11,657 nucleotides of DNA from Hymenoscyphus infarciens. Lineage: Eukaryota; Ascomycota; Leotiomycetes; Helotiales; Helotiaceae. The notes under the pieces are model-generated. The model saw only the letters and a program-made list of their open reading frames with translations. It did not search any database and was not told where the DNA came from. Below are positions 1 through 9,106 of this stretch, piece by piece (position 1 is the stretch's first letter; each line of letters opens with the position of its first letter). The stretch spans positions 1 through 11,657 of the forward strand of contig LLCB01000709.1 in NCBI GenBank assembly GCA_001414345.1, written 5' to 3'. The position numbers and the translations under genes are program-made.

Positions 1-45
1 TTTTATATATAGTATTTATCTTATATAAAATTATTACTCTTAGAC

Positions 46-108
46 TTATTATAGTAAGTTATAAGTTAAGCTTAATTTTACTTACTTTTTTTATAATCTA
101 AGCTTTTT
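46..108 (+). repeat. left terminal inverted repeat arm
   Basis: This 63-bp arm begins ttattatagtaagttataag and ends in the T run at 104-108. It pairs with 519-581 at 62 of 63 positions. Confidence 0.85.
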
Positions 109-518
109 TTTCTTTAAAGCTTTCTCTCTCTCTTCTTTAAAAGATAGTAAATAAAAGTACTCTAAGAGAGATAAGGCCTAGTTAGAAAGAAGTACTATAT
201 CTAATTATTTCTCTTCTATATAATTTAAAGTAAGTATAATAAAAGTAAACTAAAAAATAGATAATTCTTAAAAAATCCTTTTTTAAAAAAATTTTACTAT
301 CTTTATATACTTTAATAAAGTTAATTAATAAGATATACTAAGATCTTATAAAACTTAAAATAGATATAAAATTATCTATTTTTATTATATAAAGCTTATA
401 GAGTAATAGAGGATATATAGAGCTCTTGTTTTCTATTATTTAGAATATACTAATATATATTATTATTAATAAATAGATAAAAGAGTATCTAAAAAGAGAG
501 GAAATTAAGAACTTTTTT

Positions 519-581
519 AAAAAGCTTAGATTATAAAAAAAGTAAGTAAATTTAAGCTTAACTTATAACTTACTATAATAA
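519..581 (-). repeat. right terminal inverted repeat arm
   Basis: This is the reverse complement of 46-108. The single mismatch lies just after the shared aagctta in the middle of the arm. Homology weakens beyond 581, although a ttag-like extension can be drawn with one gap. Confidence 0.85.
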
Positions 582-600
582 AGACTAATTACTTAGCTTT

Positions 601-2400
601 AAATTTTAAGATTATATATTACTACTTATTTCTAAGCTCTTACTTCTTTTAAGAGGCTTTTACTTTAAAGACTTTTCTTATCTATTAAATTCTTTAAAAA
701 GCTTTTATAATAGTAGATTAGTAGATATAGATATTATATACTTTATATAAAAACTCTATACTCTTATTCTAATAATACTAAGAGCGCTTCTTTAAAAGAA
801 GCTTTACTACTACTAGTATCTCTTAGAATATAATTTTTTATTAACTACTAGAGATTATTTTAAAAAGTATATTATATTTAATAAGCTTTTAAAAGTAGTA
901 TATTCTTTAGAAAGAGTAAGAGTATATATATACTAATTATTTATAGAATTATAGCGTTCTAGTACTCTACCTCTTATATAGTTTAGCGTAGATAGTCTTA
1001 ATAGTTATAATATTAAGATAAATAGATATTATAAATACTAGAATAATTAAAGATATAAACTAGAATATAATATAATAATTTAAAGCTACTTACCTTAGTA
1101 TTTAAATATATAGTTATTAGATAATATATATAGAGACTAATATAAGTTCTAGTAGCTAGTAGTATTAAGTACTTATTTTAGTATTCCTAGGAAATTACGT
1201 TTTTAAAGTAAGATATATATATTATAGACTTTTACTAACTTCTTTTAGAATTTAGATTTTAATAACCTTATTTTATTAAGAAATATAGTATTTATACTAG
1301 AGTATTAAGAATTTATTATTAGATATACTTTAAGTAAACGCTTATTTAATTCTACTCTTTATTAAAGTGCTTATTATTAAAATAGTTAAAAATCTCTTAA
1401 TACCTTTTATTATAACTCTTTAATTAACTCTTATTTTAAACTTAGTCTTATAAATAAAAAAACTACTTATTTAAAGAAAGTATTTAGTCTTCTTTTTAAG
1501 ATTATATTATTAACTTTTATAAAGGCTTAACTCTATAACTAACTAGAGTATTTATAAAGATAGCTATAGTATAAGAATCGCCTTATATAAATATCTAGCT
1601 TTCTACTTAATTTAACTAAGCTTAAGATAGTACTAATAGTACTAGAAGATCTTCTCTCTACTACTAGTATAAGGAAACCTTATAAGTCTTTTCTTTTATC
1701 TATTATAAAGAATAATATACTAATATAACCTAGAAAATAGAAAGAGTAAAGACTATAATAATAAGAGAGAGGAGCTAGAAGAGGAAGATAAAGATAATAT
1801 TAATATAGTACTAGCTATACTAAATTCTATTATAACTTTATATCTAATTCTTAAAGTTTTAAAGAAATACTTATTACTAATATCTTAGAATATAAAAGGC
1901 TTAAATATACTTATATCTCCTTTATACCTTATAGTAATAGATCTTCTAAATTACTATATTACTAAAGCTAAGCTTATATCTTAATAAATAATACTAAAAC
2001 GTTAGAATTAAAAGACTTAGTATCTAAAAAGTATATCTATATAAGGGCCTACTATAGAAGCTCTAAGTAACTAAGACATATCTTAGTAGTCTTTATTAGA
2101 CCTAAAAACACTAAATCTCTTAAATCTAGTAACTTTAAATCTAAAAAACATAGCTTTAAGTGCTTAACTTTAGAAAGTATTCTAACTATCTTATAATTAA
2201 GAGTATATAAATTAGACTTCCTTATAAGAATTAATATAAAATTATTTAAATCTAAAACTCTTAAATATTTAATATAAAAAAAATAAAGTATTAAATAAGC
2301 CTCTAAGTAGGATACTTCTAATAAGATATAGACCTAGGCTAGTTATAAGAATAACTCTAAAACTAATAATAAAAGTAATAAGAAGCTATAATTAAGTATC
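601..2400 (+). pseudogene. RIP-decayed reading frame A (frame 1), unidentified
   Basis: Frame 1 stays relatively open for about 600 codons. Several 20-codon blocks (661-720, 841-900, 1441-1500, 1621-1680, 1861-1920, 1981-2040, 2101-2160) have no stop. In 661-720 and 841-900 the other two forward frames hold three or four stops each. All stops are TAA or TAG, as RIP of CAA, CAG and TGG would give. The product would be rich in Leu, Ile, Lys and Tyr. Around 1741-1800 a run of stops next to Arg and Glu codons suggests a former Gln/Arg-rich segment. The 2101-2160 part is Lys/Ser-rich (starts PKNTKSLKSS). No ATG start remains. The stretch at 900-1020 faintly recalls the fungal DUF3435 tyrosine recombinases (see findings). 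I do not assign a function. Confidence 0.5.
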
Positions 2401-2402
2401 TA

Positions 2403-3330
2403 AATCCTTATACTATCTTTATAAAGATTCTCTATAAAGTAGTAAGCTATTAAAAGATAAGCTTACTTAGAGACTATAAGTTATAATTATAATACCTAAC
2501 TAAGTAACTTGTAGTATATAGCTAGACCGAGTTATACTAGCTTACTTATAACTACTACTTATAGTCTCTAGCTTACTTTAATATCTATTAGTTTACTATA
2601 TTATTATATATAATATAATTTAGTAAATATATTTATTTCTATATCTTCTCTTAACTTTTCTTACTCTAAAATATCCTTACTTATAATAACTTATATTATA
2701 ATAACTAATATTCCCTTAATACTATTAGCTAGTAGGTAACTAGTCCTACCTTATCTAATATATATTACTTTATTAGTACTACTATTAATTAATAAGTTAT
2801 ATCTTCTATTATTTATCCTTACTTTCTAGTTATAAAGCTAACTAGTATAAGTATAGGTATTATAATTATAGCTTAATTATTAAGTACTTTTAAGATAATT
2901 ACTCTTAGCTTACTAGACTATACTAAGATCTAAGCCGTCTTTGCTAATAAGAAGTTAAGTATATAAGAGCTCTCTACTCTCTTAACTAAGCTTTAAAAGC
3001 TCCTTAGACTTAAGCTAGAAGTTTCTAGTTTATAAAATAATAACTCTAATAAGTTTATCTTTAAAGCTAGTAATTATAAATAGCTATTTAAGAAATCTAA
3101 CTTTAAGAATAAGTTAGGACTTACTCTTAAGATTCTCTAAAACCTCTTATATAAGATCTCTAAACTTACTAAGATTTTTAAAAAGGCTAATATAATTAAG
3201 AAAAGCTATAATAATAGTAAGGCTTATAATACTTACCTTAATAGCCTAAAGCGCTAAATCTAGGAGAGTATCGAGAATTAAAGCTATAAATAAGGTAAAT
3301 ATATTTAAGATACTACTTATTAAGTATAAC
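2403..3330 (+). pseudogene. RIP-decayed reading frame B (frame 3), unidentified
   Basis: As frame 1 closes near 2400, frame 3 opens and stays protein-like for about 310 codons. The clearest part is 2823-3240. There the translation is hydrophobic at first (2823-2920), then rich in Lys, Leu, Asn and Ser, with a helix-like stretch from 2943 reading ANKKLSI and, a stop further on, ELSTLLTKL. Stops are TAA or TAG only. At about 3250-3330 this frame closes and frame 2 takes over, which could be an indel, an intron, or a gene boundary. The strand is the same as its neighbours. No family is recognised. Confidence 0.45.
2468..2570. repeat. imperfect hairpin, about 100 bp
   Basis: A 14-bp arm, tagagactataagt at 2468-2481, is the exact reverse complement of 2557-2570. 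An inner 8-bp pair (agttataa at 2480-2487, ttataact at 2546-2553) extends the fold with a bulge. The direct repeat gcttactt flanks the outer arms at 2461-2468 and 2571-2578. It lies inside reading frame B and could be a small foldback insertion or a chance fold in low-complexity DNA. Confidence 0.4.
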
Positions 3331-3757
3331 TATTTACTTTAAAGTATTATCTTATTTACTAACTTTCTAGATTACTATAAGTATAATCGATACTATAAAT
3401 AAGCTTATTACTAAGAAAGCTTTATTTAATATAAGTCTCTAACTTCTTTTTAATATACGTTATACTAATTAGCTCTAAGCTAAAAACGTTTACCTTAAAA
3501 GAGAGGTTAAGAAGTTATAAGAAATCGCTCTTTCTAATAAACTTTTAAATAAAAAGACTCTATAAATTCTATTTAAATATAGTACTAAAAAGAAGTTTAT
3601 TACTACTAATAAAGAGAGAGTTAAGAAGAAGTATACTAATTAGCTTTAGAAAATAAGATATAACGTTATAATATATTAAAAGCTTATTAAATCTAGTTAA
3701 AAGTACTATTATAAGTAGATAGAGGTAGTAATAATTCTTACTAAGAGTGTTTTTTAA
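3302..3757 (+). pseudogene. RIP-decayed reading frame C1 (frame 2), unidentified
   Basis: Frame 2 is free of stops at 3302-3361 and carries only scattered TAA and TAG to 3757. The 3480-3660 part translates as a basic segment rich in Lys, Leu, Thr and Asn (for example KREVKKL and NKERVKKKYTN). Frame 3 is also fairly open over 3480-3700, so the choice of frame is not certain here. A denser run of stops at 3755-3840 may mark the end of this stretch. It could be the downstream half of reading frame B after a frameshift. Confidence 0.35.
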
Positions 3758-3841
3758 TTTATATATATAATAAGGTAATAATAGTATATATAATAGAATA
3801 TTTAAGATAGATAAGAAATTATTTATAAGAGAATAGAGTAA

Positions 3842-5095
3842 TATATAATAAATATTAAAAAGTTAACTAATATATATTTTATAGAGTAGTACTCTATATC
3901 TTATAATAAATTATTAGTAGATTATATATTTTATTATATACCCTAGGCCTAGCTAAGTTTATAAGATTAAAGCTCTATTAAAAGTTTAAAACTTTCTAAG
4001 AACTAAACCTATTATAAACTAAACTACTATAGTTAAGCTATAAACCCTTATATAATCTCTAATTTTCTCTTATTAAATTAAAAATCAGCTTTTATATAAG
4101 ATACTTTAAGAATTAAAAATATTTAATCTACTATTTATAAATACTAAAATATATCTAAAATAAGTTCTATAATAGAGTTAGATATATAGAGAATTTAGAA
4201 TTATTTATATATCTTTTAGTTTATTATCTTCTTAATCCTTATACTTAATTACTACCTCTACTACTCTAAGGTTCTTAAACTATCTAAGAAGTAGTATCTA
4301 TTATTCTTTAGGTTACTATTCTACTATCTACTTAATAAGGTTAATAACTTAGAGATAATAAGCCTAGTTAAAGACTTTCTAGTAGTATTCTATCTTCTAC
4401 GTTTCTTACTTCTCTCTATCTTATAATAATAAATATATCTCTTATAACTATAACGTATCTCTATTTATATAAAGTACTACTACTATTATAAAACATAGTC
4501 TAGCTAATACCTTATATTTAAGCTTAATCTCTTTAGCTAGTAACTAACTTACTTATTTAATTATATAGTATATTTCTAGAGTATGTTTTTAGCTCTTATA
4601 ATTTACTTATAAAGTTACTAGATTTCTATATTATTATAAACTATCTAAGATATAAAAGATAAGATATAAAGCTAGTCTAAATTTAATAAACCTACTTAAA
4701 GGTATATAGTAGTTCTAGATTTAATAGCAAAGTTTAAGAGGTAGAGAAGGAAATTTCTTAAAAGTAGGTTTAGATTAAAGTTAAAGGCTAGTAATTTAAT
4801 ATAGAGATCTTTATAACGCCTTTATTTTAAAAGCCTACTTCCTTAATATAAAGTTAGCTATTTAAGTATACTAAAAGAATTAAGATATACTTATAGTCTT
4901 TATATCTAAAGAAAGACTACTAAAAGGTACTAGAATAGATAATATAGAGTAGAATAGAAAGAGAATTAGAGTTATATAAATTATACTAAATGTCTTAGAG
5001 TTAGTATCTTATAGTATTTATATTAGTATAGTAGTAAGCCTACCTTATATACTAAAGCCTATATAGTAGTATAGAGTTGTTTTAGCGTTTATCTA
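3842..5095 (+). pseudogene. RIP-decayed reading frame C2 (frame 2), unidentified
   Basis: Frame 2 reopens after about 85 bases of dense stops and runs to the 52-bp repeats at 5.1 kb. The clearest part is 4262-4420: 4322-4381 has no stop and the translation is very rich in Leu, Phe, Tyr and Val (FYYLLNKVNN, then FLVVFYLLRFLLLSIL), so it may have been membrane-associated or simply hydrophobic. Further on, 4682-4800 is basic (RRKFLKSRFRLKLKAS). Stops are all TAA or TAG, about one in ten codons. Frame 1 is an alternative for 4579-4780. No family is recognised. It could be the upstream part of the SNF2-like protein or a separate gene. Confidence 0.35.
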
Positions 5096-5220
5096 ATAAG
5101 TAAATCTAATACTTACTTTATTATAACTATATAAGTCTTATAAAAAAATAAGTAAATCTAATACCTACTTTAATAAAAATATATAACTCTTACTAAAGAT
5201 AAGTAAATCTAATACTTACT
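5095..5220 (+). repeat. 52-bp tandem repeat, three copies
   Basis: The motif aagtaaatctaatac occurs at 5098, 5150 and 5201, spaced 52 and 51 bases, each time followed by a tact/tacctactt-like tail. A diverged fourth copy (aaagctaatactt) starts at 5250. Stops are frequent in frame 2 here, so this is probably non-coding spacer between frame C2 and the SNF2-like relic. The same core forms the large array at 10751-11657. Confidence 0.75.
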
Positions 5221-5563
5221 TTACTAAAAGAATCTTATTAAAGATTAGAAAAGCTAATACTTAGATATATATTTTAAAGTAATATAGATTACCTAAAATA
5301 TTAAACTTCTAGTTAGCTATAAATATATAATATACTTTAGAGATTTATAGTAGTACTTCTTCTTAAACACTTATACTAAGAACGTATACTTAAAATTAGA
5401 TAAAACTTAGTACTTTTTAAGGCTTAATTACTAAGAAAGTAGGTTTATAAAGTAGGATTAACCTCTTTATATAGTATATATACGTTTAAAGTACTACTTT
5501 TATTAAAAAGTAAAGTAGAATTATATATGTTTTTTATTATTAATATTAAAATTAGATAGGAAA

Positions 5564-5599
5564 GGCTTTATTTTAGACGAAATAAGTATTAGTAAGACT
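5564..5599 (+). other. SNF2 motif I (Walker A) relic
   Basis: Frame 2 reads GFILDEISISKT. The family consensus is close to DEMGxGKT. ATG to ATA gives Ile, and GGT to AGT gives Ser at both glycines, all of them RIP-type changes. The Lys-Thr pair that binds ATP phosphate is intact. Confidence 0.65.
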
Positions 5600-6055
5600 A
5601 TATTAATAGGCTCTATTTTAGTAAGATCTACTAATACTTATATACTTAGGAAGAAGTATCTTACTCTCTTAATATCTCTATAGTAAGTGTTTAATATTAT
5701 TATAAATTTTAAAAGAGAGTAATAATTTCCTCTACTTATTAGTTATAGGTTACTAAAAGAAGCTAAATTATATAAGAATTTTAAGCTATTACTTTAACCT
5801 ACTCTTATTTAGTATAAGTACTATATATAGTCTTATATATATTTGCTTTTTAGAGAATATAAAGAGTAGAGGAAACTAGTTAAGAGATAATAATAATAGT
5901 TAAATATTAAAAATAAGAGTAAGTAAGAGTTTATTTAAGCTATTAAATAACTAATAATTCTAAGTAGAATTTTATAAAGTTATTTAATAAATAAGTTTAA
6001 AATAAACTCTATAGTCTTTAATTATAAGAAAGGTGCTTTACTAAGATATAATAAG

Positions 6056-6148
6056 TCTATAACTACTACTTATCTCGTCCTTTATAATATCTCTAAGTAT
6101 AATCTTATAATAGTACTATAATTAAATAAATTATATATAAAAAGAAAT
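6056..6148 (+). other. SNF2 motif II region (TTY and DExH relic)
   Basis: Frame 2 reads SITTTYLVL, then YNLIIVL, a stop, and LNKLYIKRN. SNF2 proteins have a TTY or TSY strand, then a hydrophobic strand and DExH. AAT AAA at 6125-6130 is what GAT GAA becomes when each G follows a T, and TAT at 6134 is what CAT (His) becomes, so LNKLY is a plausible mutated LDELH. Confidence 0.5.
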
Positions 6149-6298
6149 CTTATAAGAAATAAAGTCTCTAAAGCTACTAGTATAACTACTAACTACTAGT
6201 ATAGTAAACTAATAAAATATAAAAGTTAGAAGTATTAGAGAAATAAAAAGAGGAAAGAGGTATAGTATTATATTAAACACTAGTAAACCCCTCTCCTT

Positions 6299-6310
6299 CC
6301 CCCCCCCCCC
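6299..6310 (+). repeat. C12 homopolymer
   Basis: Twelve consecutive cytosines follow a short CT-rich stretch (ctctcctt). In frame 2 they encode Pro repeats between SNF2 motifs III and VI. It is the only long C or G run in the window. CpC is a poor RIP target, so such a tract would survive while the DNA around it decays. Confidence 0.9.
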
Positions 6311-6372
6311 TCTAATTAAGCTAAAAGTATAAAAAGGTATATAGTAAATATTATAGATTAAAGTAATAGAAA

Positions 6373-6545
6373 CTCTTAGCTAGTACTCTTACTTATCTTC
6401 TTAGGTATAGGGTTAAGAAAGAGGACCTTAGTATAAGTAATTAGACCTTTAAATTCCTTTATATTAGTTTAATATCAACGTACTTATAATACTAGATAAT
6501 ATTAGTAAGTCTAAACTAATATTTTATCTAGCTCTCTCTTTCTCT
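6373..6545 (+). other. frame-shifted helicase C-terminal domain segment
   Basis: Frame 1 at 6373-6459 reads as a helix and strand (LLASTLTYLLRY, then VKKEDLSIS). Frame 3 at 6468-6545 reads FNINVLIILDNISKSKLIFY, which resembles the strand and the GxxxSGLNFH-like turn of helicase motif V after Gly-to-Lys/Ile and His-to-Tyr changes. Frame 2 resumes before motif VI. The two frame changes imply single-base indels in a once continuous domain. Confidence 0.35.
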
Positions 6546-6565
6546 ATATATATACTTATTACTAT

Positions 6566-6688
6566 TAATAAGCTCTAAAAAAGGTAGATAGAGTAATTAA
6601 AGTTAGTAAGCTATTCTTATACTTAATTACTAGAGGTAATTTAGAGATAGAGGACCGGATTTTATAGTAAGCCTTACTATCTAATAAG
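6566..6688 (+). other. SNF2 motif VI and following helix relic
   Basis: Frame 2 reads two stops (former QQ), ALKKVDRVIK, then VSKLFLYLITRGN and LEIEDRIL, two more stops and ALLSNK. SNF2 proteins have QQAxxRVxRxGQ, a vYxLiT strand, a short turn and an EexIL helix here. The fit to this pattern and its spacing is the strongest evidence for the family after motif I. Confidence 0.6.
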
Positions 6689-6900
6689 AGTAATATATAA
6701 TAGTACCTAGTCTTAAAAATATTATCTATATAAGTTTCTAAGAAATTAGTAACGTCTAAAGCTTGTTTAATATAAGTAAGTAAACGATTTATTTAACTAA
6801 TACCTTATTAAGTAAGTCCTAGCTTTTACTTAGTTAGTAGAAGAGTAGAGAGGAAATCGTTAACTTTATATAGAGTAGATTTATAATTTTAGTATATAAT

Positions 6901-7044
6901 AGAATCGTTATTATAATAGCTATAAGAATTATTATTATAATAAATATTAAAATTATTATTATAATACTAGTAGGAATTATTATTATAATAGATATTAGAA
7001 TCGTTATTATAATAGATATTAGAATTGTTATTATAATAGATATA
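6901..7044 (+). repeat. 24-bp tandem repeat, six copies, coding
   Basis: Copies start at 6901, 6925, 6949, 6973, 6997 and 7021. The length is eight codons. In frame 2 a unit reads E S/L L L, two stops (former Gln Gln), Ile Leu, so the ancestral octapeptide was Leu/Gln-rich and probably a coiled coil. Copies differ by transitions of the RIP type at the fifth to seventh bases, plus a few other changes. Confidence 0.85.
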
Positions 7045-9016
7045 AGTAGAACTTTTATCTTAATATAAATTTAGTTTATTAAGATAAGTAGAACGAAATA
7101 AATTAGTAGAGGAGGGTATTTATAGGTAGTTTTATAAGCTATATAATATCTAGAGACGCTTTAGAGAAGAGCTAAAGAGTTAATTAATAGTATACTTAGT
7201 AGATATAGAAGAGAAGAGTTACTTTATAGTATACTTTAAGAGTATATTATAATAAAATTTTATAAGAGTTAGAGATAGTTTCTATAAAGTATTTATTAGA
7301 TATAATCTAATAACTTATAATAGAATAAGAATATATATAATTATTAACCTAGAGCTACTTAGAATATTTAAGAAGAGTAAGGCTATATATTATAAGATTA
7401 AGCTTAAAAGCCTCTTCTCTAATACTAAGTAGGTATTTATTTATAGATTAAAACTTATTAATTAAATTCTAGATATTATATATCTATATTCTTAATACTT
7501 TATTATAAATAGTATTATTAGAATTATATATACTATATTAACTAGAGTAATTATAAATCTTTTAAAATTTAAATCTTATACTTAAGATAAGTTAAAGACA
7601 CTAGAATTTAGTATTTTAAGTCTATACTAAAAGAAAAAGTAACCGAAATCGTAAGCGATTAATAGAATTAATATAGAGTATAAGAGATTAGGATTAAGAG
7701 TAGAGAATAATAGATAGCTTTACCTTCTCTACTCTATATTATACTAGCCTTATCTAGATACTTAAAACATCTTCTCTAACTTTACCTTAATAACTTAGAA
7801 CTTCTTAATCTTATAACTCCTAGTTTTCTACTTATAATTAAAAGTTAGTTTATTTATTTAGTAATATTCTTATCTATTTATAATATTAACTCTTATTATA
7901 AATATATCTTTATTATATTATATATTATAAATTACTTCTTTAATACATATTTTAAAAACACAGTATATAAGGTATTATTTCTACTTATAATACTAGTAGT
8001 ATACTTTCTAAGCTTATATTAATTTATTACTAGGAATAATAAATTAACTAAAAAGAATTAAAGACTTATCTAGTAACTATAAATATAATATATTAGATAA
8101 TACTATTAACCTAGCTTATAGGCTTAAAAAGCAAGGCCTATTATATCTTAATACTAAGCTTTAAAGAAAGAATAGTTATACTATTAAAGCTAAAGCTAAG
8201 GCTAAGCTATCTACTTATATAAGCTCTTATAATACCTAAACTAATAATATATAGAATAATAATACTAGTAAGAATAATAAGAAAGTAGATTATTAGGTTT
8301 TATATTTTATAGTACCTTTTACTTATATTCGCTTAGTTAGAAGATAACTAGAGTATATTAGAAACGTATAATCTTATATAACTAGCTTAAAAAAGAAAGT
8401 ATATAAGTTTATACTAATTAAAGCTATAGTAGATACCTAGGTTTTAGTCCTATTTATATAACTTAGCTCTAAATAATAAAAGGTTCTTACTTTAAAAGAT
8501 ATTCATCTCTCTAATATTAATAAAGATAAACTAACTTTATATAATCTAGTAAGTATATCTATTTTAAAGCTATATTAAGAGGTTTCTACTATTTATATTA
8601 AAAAATACTATAACTTAATCTTTATAATAGTTATTATAGTAAAGGATATTACTTTATAGCTAGTACTAGTTAATAGTAATAATATAAAGGCTCTTCTATA
8701 TATTAAAAAAATTAAAGCGCTTATTATAATTAATAATAAACATTTTAATACTACTATCTAAACTCTCTTTAAAGCTAAGTTAATTTATTTATTTAACTCT
8801 ATAGCTAATAAGGCTTTTAAGAAATACACCTATACTAACCTTATAAGAAAGCGTTATTAAAAGGCTAAAGCTTATAAGAAAGTATATAATAATTTAATAA
8901 TAAAAGATTATAATTTAAGAGTCTTATATCTCGTCTTCTTTATAAAAGACTACTCTTCTATATAGAAAACAGACATATACCTTACTACTATTAGTTACTT
9001 TAAATTTAATACTAAA

Positions 9017-9106
9017 GCTACTAAGTCTAGAGCTACTAAGTCTAGAGCTACTAAGTCTAAAGCTACTAAGTCTAAAGCTACTAAGTTTAGAGCTACTAAG
9101 TCTAGA
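9017..9106 (+). repeat. 15-bp tandem repeat, six copies, coding
   Basis: The unit gctactaagtctaga begins at 9017, 9032, 9047, 9062, 9077 and 9092, with a partial seventh copy at 9107. In frame 2 it encodes ATKSR or ATKSK, and once ATKFR. Copies differ only by C-to-T or G-to-A changes. A basic segment follows. Such Lys-rich repeats are typical of disordered, nucleic-acid-binding tails. Confidence 0.9.

Larger units (their letters stand above)
46..581. mobile_element. MITE-like element with 63-bp terminal inverted repeats
   Basis: Positions 46-108 and 519-581 are reverse complements with one mismatch, enclosing about 410 bp with no convincing reading frame. Size, long terminal inverted repeats and lack of coding capacity fit a non-autonomous DNA transposon (MITE) or a foldback element. 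A possible 6-bp target-site duplication, attact, lies at 33-38 and 588-593, which would put the true ends a few bases outside the arms; in AT-rich DNA this could be chance. The superfamily cannot be told. The element sits just left of the first decayed reading frame. Confidence 0.7.
5282..6700 (+). pseudogene. SNF2-family helicase/ATPase, RIP-killed relic
   Basis: SNF2 proteins use ATP to move along DNA and remodel chromatin or DNA-protein complexes in the nucleus. Frame 2 holds the motif series in order. Motif I is at 5564-5599 (GFILDEISISKT, close to the family's DEMGIGKT once Met-to-Ile and Gly-to-Ser RIP changes are allowed). A TTTY before motif II is at 6062-6073, and a DExH-like site at 6122-6136. 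A motif III-like segment lies at about 6160-6211, and a motif V/VI region with the typical following block (LFLYLITRGN, then EIEDRIL) at 6566-6664. Frame 2 has no stop in 5522-5641, against four and nine in the other frames. Between motifs III and VI only about 125 codons remain, and the frame drifts 2-1-3-2, so there are indels and probably a deletion. The start is unknown and no ATG is left. Confidence 0.65.

Noticed and set aside
1883..1906. Frame 2 S, stop, NIKGLN, which resembles the SWNxxGLN start of LINE endonucleases
   Set aside because: Nothing downstream in that frame fits the endonuclease, and frame 1 has no stop in the same block.
3870..3900. Palindrome-like atagagtagtactctat as a possible operator or TIR
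   Set aside because: The symmetry is imperfect and short palindromes are common by chance at this base composition.
6721..6782. A minus-strand TYIDN that resembles the YxDD box of reverse transcriptases after RIP
   Set aside because: No other reverse transcriptase motif is nearby and the segment overlaps better supported + strand coding.
6601..6960. A minus-strand frame with no stop over 6601-6780 and Asn/Tyr octapeptides across the 24-bp repeats
   Set aside because: The + strand is purine-rich here, frame 2 joins smoothly to the SNF2 motif VI block and to the stop-poor 7262-7381 stretch, and the minus frame breaks up on both sides.
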